DNA of 64,000 nucleotides from Rhea pennata (taxonomy: Eukaryota; Chordata; Aves; Rheiformes; Rheidae), in assembly GCF_028389875.1 (NCBI RefSeq), contig NC_084676.1:744001-808000 (forward strand), in the 5' to 3' direction. This document shows positions 39,246-50,354 of this stretch, in pieces. The notes beneath the pieces are model-generated. The model made no database searches. It was not told where the DNA came from and worked only from the letters and a program-made list of their open reading frames with translations. A program made the translations under genes and the position numbers. Within the stretch, counting starts at the first letter, position 1. Each line of letters starts with the position of its first letter.

Positions 39246-41165
39246 GTGATGCCAATCTGGGTAATGTGGCATGGGATTCTACCTGAATCCCAGGCTGATG
39301 TGCTTTTTAGGAAAGACAGGCCAGGATGGCGAGGTGGTGGAGTTACTCTTTATGTGAGAGAGCAACTGGAATGCATCGAGCTCTGCCTAGGGGTGGAGGA
39401 GGAGGCAGTTGAGAGCTTATGGGTAAAGATCAAAAGGCAGGCTAACATGGGGGACACTGTTGTGGGTGTCTACTACAGGCCACCTGACCAGGAAGAGAAA
39501 GTTGATGAGGCCTTCTATAGGCAGCTGGAAGTAGCCTCTGATCACAGGCCTTGGTTCTTGTGGGGGACTTCAACTACCCTGGCATCTGCTGGAGGGACAA
39601 CACAGCAAGGCACAAACAGTCCAGGAGGCTCCTGCAATGCATTGATGATAACTTCTTGTCACAAATGGAGAAAGGGTGTCCTGCTGGATCTTGTCCTTAC
39701 CAACAGAGAGGGACTGGTTAGAGATGTGAAAGTTGGGGGCAGCCTTGGCTGCAGTGACCACGAGATGGTGGAGTTCAGGATCCGGCAGGAAAGAAGTAAG
39801 GCAACAAGCAGAATTGCAACCCTGGACTTCAGGAGAGTGGACTTTGGGCTCTTCAGAGACCTAATTGGAAGAATCCCACGGGTTAAGGCCCTGGAAGGAG
39901 GCAAGGTCCGTGAGAGCTGGCTGATATTCAAACATCACTTCCTCCAAGCTCAAGAGCAGTGCATCCCAAGAAGAAAGAAGTGCAGCAAAGGGGGCTGGAG
40001 ACCTGCATGGGTGAGCAAGGAGCTCTTGGCCAAATTCAGGCAGAAGAGGAAAGTACACAGGACGTGGAAGAGGGGACAGGCTACTTGGGAGAATTATAGG
40101 AATGCAGTCAGAGTATGTAAAGATGCAGTAAGGAAGGATAAGGCCCAGCTGGAACTGAGTCTGGCAAGCGATGTTAAGGACAACAGGAAGGGCTTCTTCA
40201 AATACATCAGTAGCAAGAGAAGGACTAGGGAAAATGTGGGCCCACTACTGAATGCGGTGGGGGCCCTGGTGACAAAGGCTACAGAGAAGGCAGAATTACT
40301 GAATGCCTTCTTTGCTTCAGTCTTCACTGCTAAGGGCAGCCCTCAGGAATCCCAGAGCCTGGACGTGAGGGAGAAAGTCCAGAGAAGGGAAGACTTTCCT
40401 TTGGTTGAGGAGGATAGGAGTAGAAATCTTCTGGGCAAGTTTGACATCCACAAATCCATGGGCCCAGATGAGATGCACCCACGGGTACTGAGGGAACTGG
40501 TGGCTGTTGTTGACAGGCCGCTCTCCATCATCTTTGAAAAGTCCTGGAGAACTGGAGAGGTGCCTGAGGACTGGAAGAAAGCCAGTGCTGCTCCAATCTT
40601 CAAAAAGAGCAAGAAGGAGGACCCAGGCAACAATAAGCCGATCAGCCTCACCTCCATCCCTGGAAAGGGGATGCAACAGCTCATTCTGGATGTCATCTCC
40701 AGGCATATGGAGGAAAAGAAGGTGATCAGGAGTAGTCAGCAGGGATTCACCAAGGGGATAGTCTTCTGTGATGGAATGACTGGCTGGTTAGATGAAGGGA
40801 GAGCAGTGGATGTTGTGTACCTTGACTTCAGCAAGGCTTTTGACACTGTCTCCCATAACATCCTCCCAGATAAGCTCAGGAAGTGTGGGTTAGACGAGTG
40901 GACAGTGAGGTGGATTGAGAACTGGCTGAACGGCAGAGCTCAGAGGGTCGTCCTCAGTGGTGTGGAGTCCAGTAGGAGGCCTGTGGCTAGCGGAGTCCCC
41001 CAGGGATCAGTACTGGGTCCGATCTTGTTCAACTTCAATGACCTAGATGAAGGGACAGAGTGCATCCTCAGCAAGTTTGCTGATGATACCAAGCTAGGCG
41101 GAGCGGCTGATACACCAGAGGACTCTGCTGCCATTCAGAGAGACCTAGACAGACTGGAGAGCTGA
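39246..41165 (+). pseudogene. CR1 ORF2 remnant: endonuclease and reverse transcriptase
   Basis: A 639-codon open frame covers most of a CR1 ORF2. The N-terminal third is an apurinic-type endonuclease lacking its start. Around 39,545-39,660 the frame is displaced, so the conserved [15 protein letters not shown] block reads in a different frame (GDFN at 39563-39574) and then returns. The reverse transcriptase core is readable: [12 protein letters not shown] (motif A region), [15 protein letters not shown] (motif B) and FADD at residues 611-614 (motif C, the catalytic aspartate pair). Conserved [17 protein letters not shown] and [15 protein letters not shown] blocks confirm the family. The frame ends at a TGA where related copies have a Trp codon. 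The first codons (39246-39290) may be host sequence. The element is non-autonomous because its endonuclease and C-terminus are broken. Confidence 0.9.
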
Positions 41166-41950
41166 GTGGAGAGGAACCTCTTGAGATGCAACAAGGGCAA
41201 GTGCAGGGTCCCACCTAGTGAAAAATAACCCTAGGCACCAGTACAAGCTGGGGGCTGACATTCTGGAGAGCAGCTCTTCAGAGAAGAACCTGGGAGTGCT
41301 GGTGGATGACAGGTCGACGATGAGCCAGCAATGTGCCCTTGTGGCCAGGAAGGCCAATAGTATCCTGGGGTGCATTAGGAAGAGTGTTGCCAGCAGGTCA
41401 AGGGAGGTGATTCTGCCCCTCTACTCAGCCTTGTCTCAAGTACTGTGTCCAGTTCTGGGCTCCCCACTACAACAGAGACATGGAACTACTGGAGAGAGTC
41501 CAGCATAGGGCTATGAGGATGATCAGAGGGCTGGAGCACCTGCCCCATGAGGAATGGTTGCAAGAGCTGGGCCTGTTTAGCCTGAGGAAGAGAAGACTGA
41601 GGGGGGATCTTATCAATGTGTATAAGTACCTGAAGGGAGGGTGTCAAGGGGATGGGGACAAACTCTTTTCAGTTGTCCCATGTGACAGGACAAGAGGTAA
41701 TGGGTAGAAATTGAACCACAGGAAGTTCTGCCTGACTGTGACGGGGAATGTCTTCACGGTGAGAGTGACAGAGCACTGGAAGAGGTTGCGCAGAGAGGTT
41801 GTGGAGTCTCCTTCTCTGGAGATATTCAAAGTCCTCCTGGATGCAACCCTGTCTAACATGCTCTAGGTGGCCCTGCTGAGCATGGTAGGGGTTGGACTGG
41901 ACGATCTCCAGAGATCCCTTCCAACATTACTGATTCTCTGATTCTATGAA
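39255..41950 (+). mobile_element. CR1 LINE, large 5'-truncated copy, sense to NRG2
   Basis: This is a roughly 2.7-kb non-LTR retrotransposon copy. The 5' edge is approximate: CR1 ORF2 similarity is clear from the [15 protein letters not shown] segment at about 39297. The 3' edge is the tandem gattctctgattctatga at about 41931-41949. Most of ORF2 is present, with part of the endonuclease, the reverse transcriptase and the C-terminal region. The 3' part is broken by frameshifts and small deletions around 41,170-41,480. I noticed no target-site duplication, which is expected for CR1. Its 3' end matches the two shorter copies at 14890 and 16913. Confidence 0.94.
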
Positions 41951-43540
41951 ACAGCTTGTACAATGGAGCAGGCCTTACTTACAAAGAGGGCAAGGCTAGA
42001 TGTGACAACCAGGAAGTTCAGGAAGAATGTGTTCTGTCCAGTTCTCTCCTGCCCACCACATTATGTCCAAATCACTGCTATTTGCACAAAATGACTGTGA
42101 AATGCATGGAGGGTTTGCAATTCCTTTTGCACAGACATGAGATGTGTAGCAGAGGTAAACCAGGCTTTGTAGTCTTTAAATGATCAAAAAATAAAAAAAT
42201 TAAAAATTAAGAGCGCCTCCCTCAAAGCACATGGATTTGAAGAGAAGAACCTGCTTTAGCTGAAATGTTTATGATGTTCCATAAGGATTAGTGGTAATGT
42301 CCATCCCCTGGATTTTGAACAGTATTGCAAGAGAAAGACAGTATTTCTGTGCAGCTAAAGCAAATTCTATGTAAAAATGTACCAAATAACTCTGGACATC
42401 TCCAGGTTACAAATAAATCTTATGTGTATGGTGATTAGGAAGAGTAGAGATCACTGTCATGTATAATGATAACTGTGGAGAACTTGAATGTTTATATGGG
42501 AAAAAGTTTTTTAGCTGAGACCAGTACCTGAAAATTACTGAAATTCAGAAATTAAAATGACCTTTTCAACAGTGTTACCTGCATTATTGATTCATTAGGT
42601 AAACTGCACTTTGCTTAGCACCATCTCTGCAAGATGAATTGCAATCTTATTTTTAATGAATGGGAATGTGAATATAGATGCTCCAATTTGTGCTTTTTTT
42701 CAGCATGCTTTTACTTTCTAAAGAAAGTAGTACCACAGCAGAAGTGAAATTTGGAAGATGACAGATTTGAGGGAAACTTTCAGAGCAATTTGTATTCTCA
42801 GATCTGCAAAGGATTCATTGCCTTGCCCAGGCAACTAATTACTTGCAATATAAATGGTAAAACTGCAGACCTGTTAAGAGGAGTATGCACACAATTAACA
42901 TGCTATCAGGTGATTTACAGGCCATGCTGCCAGATGACATGCATCTGAGACCAGATTTGAGACCATGGGCTGTAGAACTGAGCTTGTAATCCTAAGAGCT
43001 TCATGCTAGTATTTGCACAAAGAATAGTGCATTTGTTTGCCAGATACTCTTCTTTGGTGCACGAAACCTCAGGCAGAGGGGCATGTGAAACCATGTAGGG
43101 CATATTCTGCCTGTAGAAAGTAAGTGAATAGTTTTACAAGGTTCATGCAGACACTGTGTTTTGGCCTGTTTGGAGTCAGGAGTTGTTCCAGAGCAAGGAA
43201 CAACAACAAAGTGTCCTTTTTTTTTTTCCTCCCTAAGCTCTGAATTCCATATCAGGTACTAACAAACATGGCTCATCCAAAGGATTCATAGTTAACTAAA
43301 AGAATTCATAATTAACTTCCACTGAAATATGTTTGGATCTTTCTCTACATATAAGATAACCTCTGGTGGTAATCTGACATGCTCTGAAGCATACACTGTG
43401 TTCTGTGTTACTTCTACTGAGCCTACAGAAAAGCTAAACTGCTTTAACTGCACAGTGTATGTGTTTGTATATTAGAGATCACTGACAGACCTGTTTTTCT
43501 TTTTCTCTTTCTCTTCCGTGTCTTCTTTCTGCATTGGCAG

Positions 43541-43564
43541 AGCATCTTGGATTTGAATTAAAGG
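43541..43564 (+). CDS. NRG2: Neuregulin-2 24-nt juxtamembrane microexon
   Basis: This alternative exon lengthens the extracellular stalk between the EGF domain and the membrane, where metalloproteases shed neuregulins. Joined to either EGF exon it encodes KHLGFELK and its last base starts the next Glu codon, giving KHLGFELKEAEELYQ with the transmembrane exon. That matches the known NRG2 insert. The acceptor follows a long T/C tract and ends ttggcag. The donor gtatgg is weaker than those of neighbouring exons, consistent with optional inclusion. At 24 nt it keeps the frame whether included or skipped. Confidence 0.93.
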
Positions 43565-46500
43565 GTATGGAACAACCATTCATTTGTTAATCAAAAGCCA
43601 TTAAGAGCTGCCCACATTATATTTATGGCTTTAATGGGATGATTAAAAAATCAGCTGTTCTGCTCCTTTTGCTGGCATCAAGATAGATGTTTGGATTAAA
43701 AAAGCAAACAAAGCAAAACACAAAATCTAAATGTAAACCTATTAAAATGCATGTGTATTTTTAGCAGCACTTTTTTCTTTGTTTCAAGCAGAAGCCTGGT
43801 GTGTGTGGCGTGACTGGGATGATCCAACTGCCATACGTTTCCTCATTCAACATATTTTTGTGTATTTAACTAAAAAGCAAGAGTTTGTGTCAATCTGAAA
43901 GTTGCCAGCAGGCACAACATGGGAATGAGCAGATGTTTAAGAAGGCAAGTTTTAGGAAGCAGATCAGGGCTTTTATAACTCTGCCATTCTGGATGCACAA
44001 ACTTCCACTGGATCCTAGGAAAAGTCAGGAAGGATTTTGCCATTTCTCATTCCCAAAGCTAATACCTCTTCTAGTTCTTGACTAGGCAGAAGTTATTTGG
44101 AGGAGGGTGAAATGATCCAAGTTAGTCCAGAAAACAGTGAACCTGAGGAAGTCAGCAGTTTCCCCAGTGATTATGGAGGACATAATGCTGAGCTCCATGG
44201 TGGCAAGCTGAAGTTTGGAGAAACACTGCAGCATGCTTTAAAAGTGTCCTCTTTGGGCAATTACCTTTTCTGTAAAGCTTCTTATATTTTTCCTTCCTTC
44301 TCCTCCATCTGTTTTTAGAAAGTGTCTCCTGAGGAAGCACTTGGAAAATCAGATTTTTGAACCCAGCTTCCTCCTGAGTGCAGGCTAAATGCAAAAGGGA
44401 GGGGTTGGTCAGATGAGAGCAGAGGAATTTCTTTATCATTTCAATTAAAAATATAAATCCCAAAATGTCAGACACAGCAGATCTTCAGAAGATGCCTTCA
44501 TTGCTACATGTATGGGAACACAAATTTTCATTTCTATAGGCTAAATTTTCTTCCTGGATCCCTGAGATGGAGGGATGTATCCTAGCTAAATCTAGAGAAA
44601 TTTGTCCTACCTAGTTTTTGCATGCCTGACCCCCTGGGATTGGTATGTATCCTCCCAGCAACTTGTTCCCTGCTGCAAAAAGTGTGTGAATTCTGAGGCC
44701 AGGAGTTTCAGAGAAAGTGGTGCTGCTAATACTAATACACTTGAATAACCTTTAAAACTAAGGATTTTTGACATCCCTTTTTGGTTGACTTTTGTCCTCT
44801 TCCTCATCCATTCTCGATGTCATCACAGACCTGTACACATCCTGTTTCCAGTCTGCAGTTGTCTATTCTCTGCCATCTGTCTTTCACTTTCATGTGTTGC
44901 TGTGACACCCATGGCTGGACTGTGATTCTGTCTATGTTACATGCCACAACATAGTTTATTCATAGTATTTGTTGCTGTAGAATGACAATGCTATTGATGA
45001 AGATGTGCTGTTGGTAGAGCATACAGACACAAATGGACAAGCCCTGCTCCAGAATTTTACCTTCTCAAATACAGAACTGTAGTAGTGTGAATTCTCTTAT
45101 TTTCTTTTTCTCATTGTCCAGATGCTTTTGTGCAACTGTGTTATCAAACATCAACATTAATGAGATGTTAGGAGGCAAGCTAAATTATTTTTGTCAGGTC
45201 ATGTAATGTTTAGTTTTGCAGCAATGGTCCTCAGATTTTATTACTTCACGTAGTAGAGCTGTCTGTTCAGAGAACCTGATTCTGCATTTCTGATGCATCC
45301 AAAGATCCCCCAAACAATTCAAGTGGGAGGTCCAGGACAGCCAGACATGCCAGAATCGGGGTCCCATCCTGACATGCTCACCAGACTGGGATTTGAGCCT
45401 TGAGTGAAAAATTTTGCCGTATGAAATGATTTTTTAAAAAGTCATGGTTTTGATGGCTTAGCTTTCTTCCTCCTTCCTTCTTTCCCTCCGATGCCCTCCA
45501 CTGTGATTCAAAGGGAAGGGAATATCTACTTGGAAAAAAACGTTTGTAGCAAAAAAACGCAAACGTTGAAAAAATCTTTGAAAAAAATTGGCTTCATGGA
45601 TAGGTCCATGGTGAAAATTGATCTCGTACTCCCTTTTTTTTTGGTAAACCCTGAAGAAGTATAGCTGGATAGCAACAAAAGTCTGCCCAGTGCCATCCAG
45701 AGCAAGGACATCATCCTACCTGGTTGTCCTGATTCAGACAAAATGTCTTAAAATCTACAGTCTACAAATTCAGAAGGGGCTTCATGAGAATGCATGATCT
45801 TGCCCACCATTCAGCTCTGCACATACAGCAATGCATACTGTTGATCACATGGTAAGCAGATTTCTGGCTTCCTATGTAACTGTATTAAAAATTGTTATGA
45901 AAGACTGTCAGAACTCTTCAAAACTCTGCAGACTGTGGTTAGCTTCAGACTGAGGTCTGAAAAGCTGTCTGGCTAAACTTTTCCTCCCTTTAAAATCCAG
46001 ATTAACGTATGGCACATACTACAGGAGACAGGCCTTTCTTTCCCCAGAATTACATTACACTCTTTTAAAAATGTGTTCATACTGATCAATATCAGGTTGT
46101 GGAAAAATCCACCAAATGCATGAGCTTTTAGAGCTGGCAGGGCTGAAGCAGCTAATCCTAATAGCTGAATCCCTGCAGAGTGCTGCTCATATCAGCCAAG
46201 AAGTAGCCCCACTTGCCTGCTGCTGCATGTGCCTGGTAGTCAGGGGTGCACCAGCTCTTTCTTCACCCCAGACATTGCTGGTCAATGAAACTCTCCTAAT
46301 CTTGGGGGCCTCAGACCCATGTCTCCTCTCTCATTTCTCCAGTGTAATGGCTTCCCAAACGGGGCTGGGCAGTTGCTGTAGTGATAGTAGTGAGAACACT
46401 GACAAACTAGAAGACTTGGAACACCTGTCTGAAGGAAAGGGCTGTGCAGCTGAAACCCAGACCCCAAGGGCATGCAAGAGCAAGCACATTTCTCTGCCAT

Positions 46501-48619
46501 GGTTGCTGATGCCTGGAATAGGGCATCCTTGCAAGGAAAATAAGTAGCTGAAGCAGGTATTCCCACCTCAGGGTGAGTTCTTTCCACAAAATATCCCCAT
46601 CTGGTTCCTCATAGTAAAAGCCAAGAGTGGAAGGTCAACTAGCACCCAAGTTCCCCTGTATGACCAGGTCCCAGGTGCGTATCTCTGTGCTGTGGCTGGT
46701 TCTGGCACTGGGGAGATGCAGCCTTATGGTAAGACTGCTGCAATGCAATAACTTTCAGCCAAAGCAAGAATTGTGATCTGTCTTTCTTGGAAAACTGGCC
46801 CACACTGGCCGTGGAAGTTGGAGCTTGGGAGATTCTCAGTTGTCCTTGTCCGTCTCTCAGGGGATGGTGATGGAAGAGGTACCTTTTTTTTCCTATTGAT
46901 GTAAGTGAGATACAGAAAGGATAGAATAGGTAAGATGGGTTGGGCTCTCTTCTAGGTGCTCTAATCAATGTATTTTGGCCAAATGCTCCCTTTAGATCAG
47001 TAGGACACCAAACAAAGCAAAGCACTATGGACTGTGTTTTGTATCTTCACATCAGGGCTGTCTTTGTCAGCCTCTGACTTGGCATATCTTTCTTCACACC
47101 TTTTTTGAGAACTCAGAAAAAGATATACCTTTTTCCTAGCATTTTATTTCTTCCAGAAATTCATTTACCTTCCTGAAATGGCACACTGAGACTGGCCAAA
47201 ACACTCAGTCATCTCGAATGTTTTATTATGTCCTCCTTGTCTAGACCTTGGTATGATGATCATGCCTAAAGGCCGATCTGTTTCTCTTCTGGTTTTGTCT
47301 GCCATTGTTTAGTAGCACTAAGGAATATCAGATAGTCCATTGGAAGTGTGGCCTGGTGAAACATACCCAGCACAGCAACCATGGCACGAAGTTTATTGGC
47401 TAATCTGCATGAAAAAAAATATTTCAATGAATGCTAAAGAAGGCACAAACCCCAAATGACTTCATGATCAACACACAGTATGGGGGCACAAGGACATTGG
47501 TCATAGCCACCGAAATAAAATGCTCATGGCAGCTATGGACTAAAGCCTTCTCTCAGTCACCTGACTGGAGGACTGAAGTGCCTTTGCTATGCTAAGGTGT
47601 AGTTTAGTTACACAGATTTGAAGCTGGTGACATCCCAGCATTTTTTTAGAGTTTAAATTAATTTGGATGAATTACCTCACTTCCAGCATGGTCTGGATTT
47701 TGATGCAATTTACTGATTTTCCTGGTTTAAAAAGTAGTCCATGACAAATGGTGATATCTAACAGAAGCAGTAACATGCTACTTGAATTCCAGAGCTGTGC
47801 ATCTAAGTTACCTGGTGCAATTGAGGTGGTCTTGTCTCTCAGATAGCACAGGTGTTTAGGATGCAGTTGTGAGGAGAGTAACTATAGAGATGTTTGACTT
47901 GACAAGGAATTCAATTTCACTGAAAATCCATAACTGTGATTTATTACTGTATTTTAATTACTCCACTCCCTTTTCTTTGTCTAATATCCTATTGCTTTTC
48001 CATCCTCATTCTGCTTTTGACTGTTTTAGGATGTTCCTTTCAGCACCTACATATTTTGGAGCCAGTTGTTTGGAAGTTTCTAGAACACCTTTAAGCTCTA
48101 GAGCATGCAGCTGCTGCAAACAAAAAGCTGTTCTGGCTCTATCAGAGCAGTTAATGATAGACTGGAGCCTGTGATGAGAACATCACAGGGCAGTGCATGT
48201 ATTTGGTGAGTGTAGGAGTGCATAGGTACTTCCTTATTAGATTATCAAATTGCTGAGAAAGGGTGATCTGCTGGAAGGGAAAGAAGAGTTATGGAGCTTT
48301 TTGAGATTAGTCACAGAATTTTCTAGGGGAAAAGAAAGGAAGGCAAAAAGGTGTGTTTGAGCTCAGATGGGAAGAGCTACTGAGAGAGGGAGAAGGTACA
48401 GAAAGAGAAAAGGAGGAAACATCTCTTGAGGAGTGAGCAAAGTTAGGCCAGCTGATCTCAGGTTGGGGGCAGCTATTAGACATGGTCAGTAGGTTGGTTA
48501 GAGATTGGATAGTGTCCTGTTTTGTGTCTGACTCTCACATGGTGCTGGTTCCTGTGGAGCCAGAGGTATCCTTGGCACTGGAGCCCATTTATAACTGGTT
48601 TCTCTCCCTCCATTTGCAG
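43565..48619 (+). other. NRG2: NRG2 intron before the transmembrane exon
   Basis: This is 5.1 kb of noncoding unique sequence. A 143-codon open frame at 46116-46547 and its antisense overlaps show no family resemblance. No mobile element was recognised. It ends in ctccctccatttgcag. Confidence 0.82.
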
Positions 48620-48722
48620 AAGCTGAAGAGCTTTACCAGAAGAGAGTTTTAACCATCACTGGCATCTGTGTTGCCTTGCTTGTTGTGGGCATCGTCTGTG
48701 TGGTAGCTTACTGTAAAACCAA
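48620..48722 (+). CDS. NRG2: Neuregulin-2 exon: juxtamembrane stalk and transmembrane segment
   Basis: This exon encodes AEELYQKRVLTITG, then ICVALLVVGIVCVVAYCKT. It holds the single transmembrane helix (about ITGICVALLVVGIVCVVAY) and the start of the basic stop-transfer segment. The sequence is nearly identical across NRG1 and NRG2. The stalk before the helix is where ADAM-type proteases release the ErbB ligand from the precursor. The acceptor is catttgcag and the donor gtgagt starts at 48723. The phases are 1 in and 2 out. If the phase is wrong upstream (both or neither EGF exon used), this exon meets an early stop, so it acts as a frame check for membrane-anchored isoforms. Confidence 0.97.
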
Positions 48723-49696
48723 GTGAGTATGGGTGGTTAACAGGCAATAACAAGTTAGAAGTCATTGGGTGGTAGGGTTCATACTTTCACATTATTCACC
48801 CACGATGATATTTCTAGGAGATGCTGTGCTATATTATTTCCAACCAAGTCTCCTGAAAGGGGGCGTTGAAGGTACCTCCAAGGCTGAACTTGAGTAGAAC
48901 GTTTTCTTGAGACCATTTGCCTATACCCTGCATCAGCATTGCTTCTCCAAGCCAGGCTATGTCACGTGACTGGGAAAAGCCAGTTTACAAGCCAACAGAC
49001 TGTCTCCTGACAGCAGAAGCACACTAGTGACCCAGGAGCTCTGGGCTCAGCTGTTTACATTTAAGGGACTTTCAGAGCAATTTCAGTTGAGCAAGAGGCA
49101 CAGGTACTTCTTATGGCCAGTGTTCCCTACTTGACAAGTACCCTTTCCCCACTTAGCCTGAGCCTCACCTGGTTTAGGATGCCTTTCCACCTCCTCGGAG
49201 CACAGGGAGCCTTGTGGAGTACATGACCTGCTAGGAGCATGGGGAGGCTTTTTCATTTTATCCCTAACACAATTCAAGGATAGTGCCTTGCTGCCATGAC
49301 AAAGCCATGGACTGCTTCCCCTTCCCTTCTCCTCACTCTTCGCCTCAGGTCTCAGCTCCCTCATGTTCCCAACTCCATTACAGTGTGATGGGCCTTGTCT
49401 TGCAAAAGGGGATCCTGGACCCAGCTTCCCTAATTGCCTGTGATGACAAACATTCACTTTTTTTTTTTTTTTTTTTTTGAAAAGCAGCAGGTGACTTATG
49501 TTGAATATCCAGTTTCTTTCTGTGTGAAGCTTTCAATAAACATAGTGAGAACATCTAGTGTGTTCAAGACACAAATGAAAACATGAAACATGATTGTTGC
49601 CTCCTTTATAGACAGCTTACCTCAGATGTTTCTAGGTGCAGAGAGCCCCATGAAATAAACCCTTTCAATAGTTTTTTTCCTCTCTCTTTTTTAAAG
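48723..49696 (+). other. NRG2: NRG2 intron after the transmembrane exon
   Basis: A 974-bp intron with no coding content recognised. It contains a 21-nt poly(T) run at 49458-49478. It ends in a T-rich tract and aaag, a less common acceptor because the base before AG is A. Confidence 0.85.
49458..49478. repeat. Poly(T) tract
   Basis: This is a run of 21 T in the middle of a short intron. Confidence 0.9.
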
Positions 49697-49820
49697 GAAA
49701 CAACGAAAACAAATGCATAATCATTTACGACAGAACATGTGCCCTGCCCATCAGAACCGAAGCCTTGCAAATGGGCCAAGCCATCCACGTTTGGATCCTG
49801 AGGAAATCCAAATGGCTGAT
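49697..49820 (+). CDS. NRG2: Neuregulin-2 exon: membrane-proximal cytoplasmic tail
   Basis: This exon encodes KKQRKQMHNHLRQNM and CPAHQNRSLANGPSHPRLDP, then EEIQMAD. The basic KKQRKQ is the cytoplasmic anchor following the membrane helix. The segment belongs to the part of the tail shared by NRG1 and NRG2. It starts with one base finishing a Lys codon and ends in phase 0. The donor gtaaga starts at 49821. If the following intron is retained, the frame stays open to a stop at 49983-49985. Confidence 0.96.
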
Positions 49821-50226
49821 GTAAGACTTTTTATTTCAATCTCCCTGAAGTTTACTGAGTGCCACCAGAGTGGAAACACCACTCTGGAGGGTGTTAACCT
49901 CCTGCAAGTAGAGGTGGATTTCTGCTCAGTCACATCAGATACATGTGATAGCATGGTACCAATAGCCATTTTGGGAGTTCCTTGAGCTCTTCATATCCTT
50001 CCACAGTCTTCATGTTATAGCCCCATCCCAGAGTGCAAAGCACAGAGGAGGAGCAGGGCCACGACTCTATGTTTTCTTACCCTCTTCCCTCTTCTCTCAG
50101 ACTGTTGAGCCACAGGATTTACTCAGTTCTCATATGATTTGACCAGAATAATCTAGGCAGCAGAATTTGGCTGTGGTAATGTCTACAAGCTACTGTCTGA
50201 CTTCTGCAATTCTCTGTATTTTACAG
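49821..50226 (+). other. NRG2: Short NRG2 intron (406 bp)
   Basis: This short intron ends in a T-rich acceptor, tgtattttacag. Its first 165 bp stay open in the frame of the upstream exon (54 sense codons then a stop), so retention would give a short-tailed precursor. Nothing else was recognised in it. Confidence 0.85.
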
Positions 50227-50354
50227 TACATTTCTAAGAATGTTCCTGCCACTGAACATGTGATCCGAAGGGAAACGGAGACAACCTTTTCGGGAAGTCA
50301 TTCCTGCTCCCCATCTCATCACTGCTCCACAGCCACTCCAACTTCCAGCCAGAG
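50227..50354 (+). CDS. NRG2: Neuregulin-2 exon: conserved cytoplasmic tail segment
   Basis: This exon encodes YISKNVPATEHVIRRETET, then TFSGSHSCSPSHHCSTATPT and SSQR (last Arg split). The segment is rich in Ser, Thr, His and Cys and is strongly conserved in neuregulin tails. It starts in phase 0 and ends in phase 2. The donor gtgaag starts at 50355. Read-through into the intron stops at once (TGA). Confidence 0.96.

Larger units (their letters stand above)
30875..43540 (+). other. NRG2: NRG2 intron between EGF exons and juxtamembrane microexon
   Basis: This is a 12.7-kb noncoding intron. It contains an ATT microsatellite at 33757-33779 and the large CR1 copy at about 39255-41950. The rest is AT-rich unique sequence in which I see no exon. 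It ends in a long pyrimidine tract and ttggcag. Confidence 0.85.

Noticed and set aside
46116..46589. 143-codon plus-strand frame with three minus-strand frames across it
   Set aside because: Intronic, with no family resemblance. Multiple frames open on both strands suggest compositional chance.
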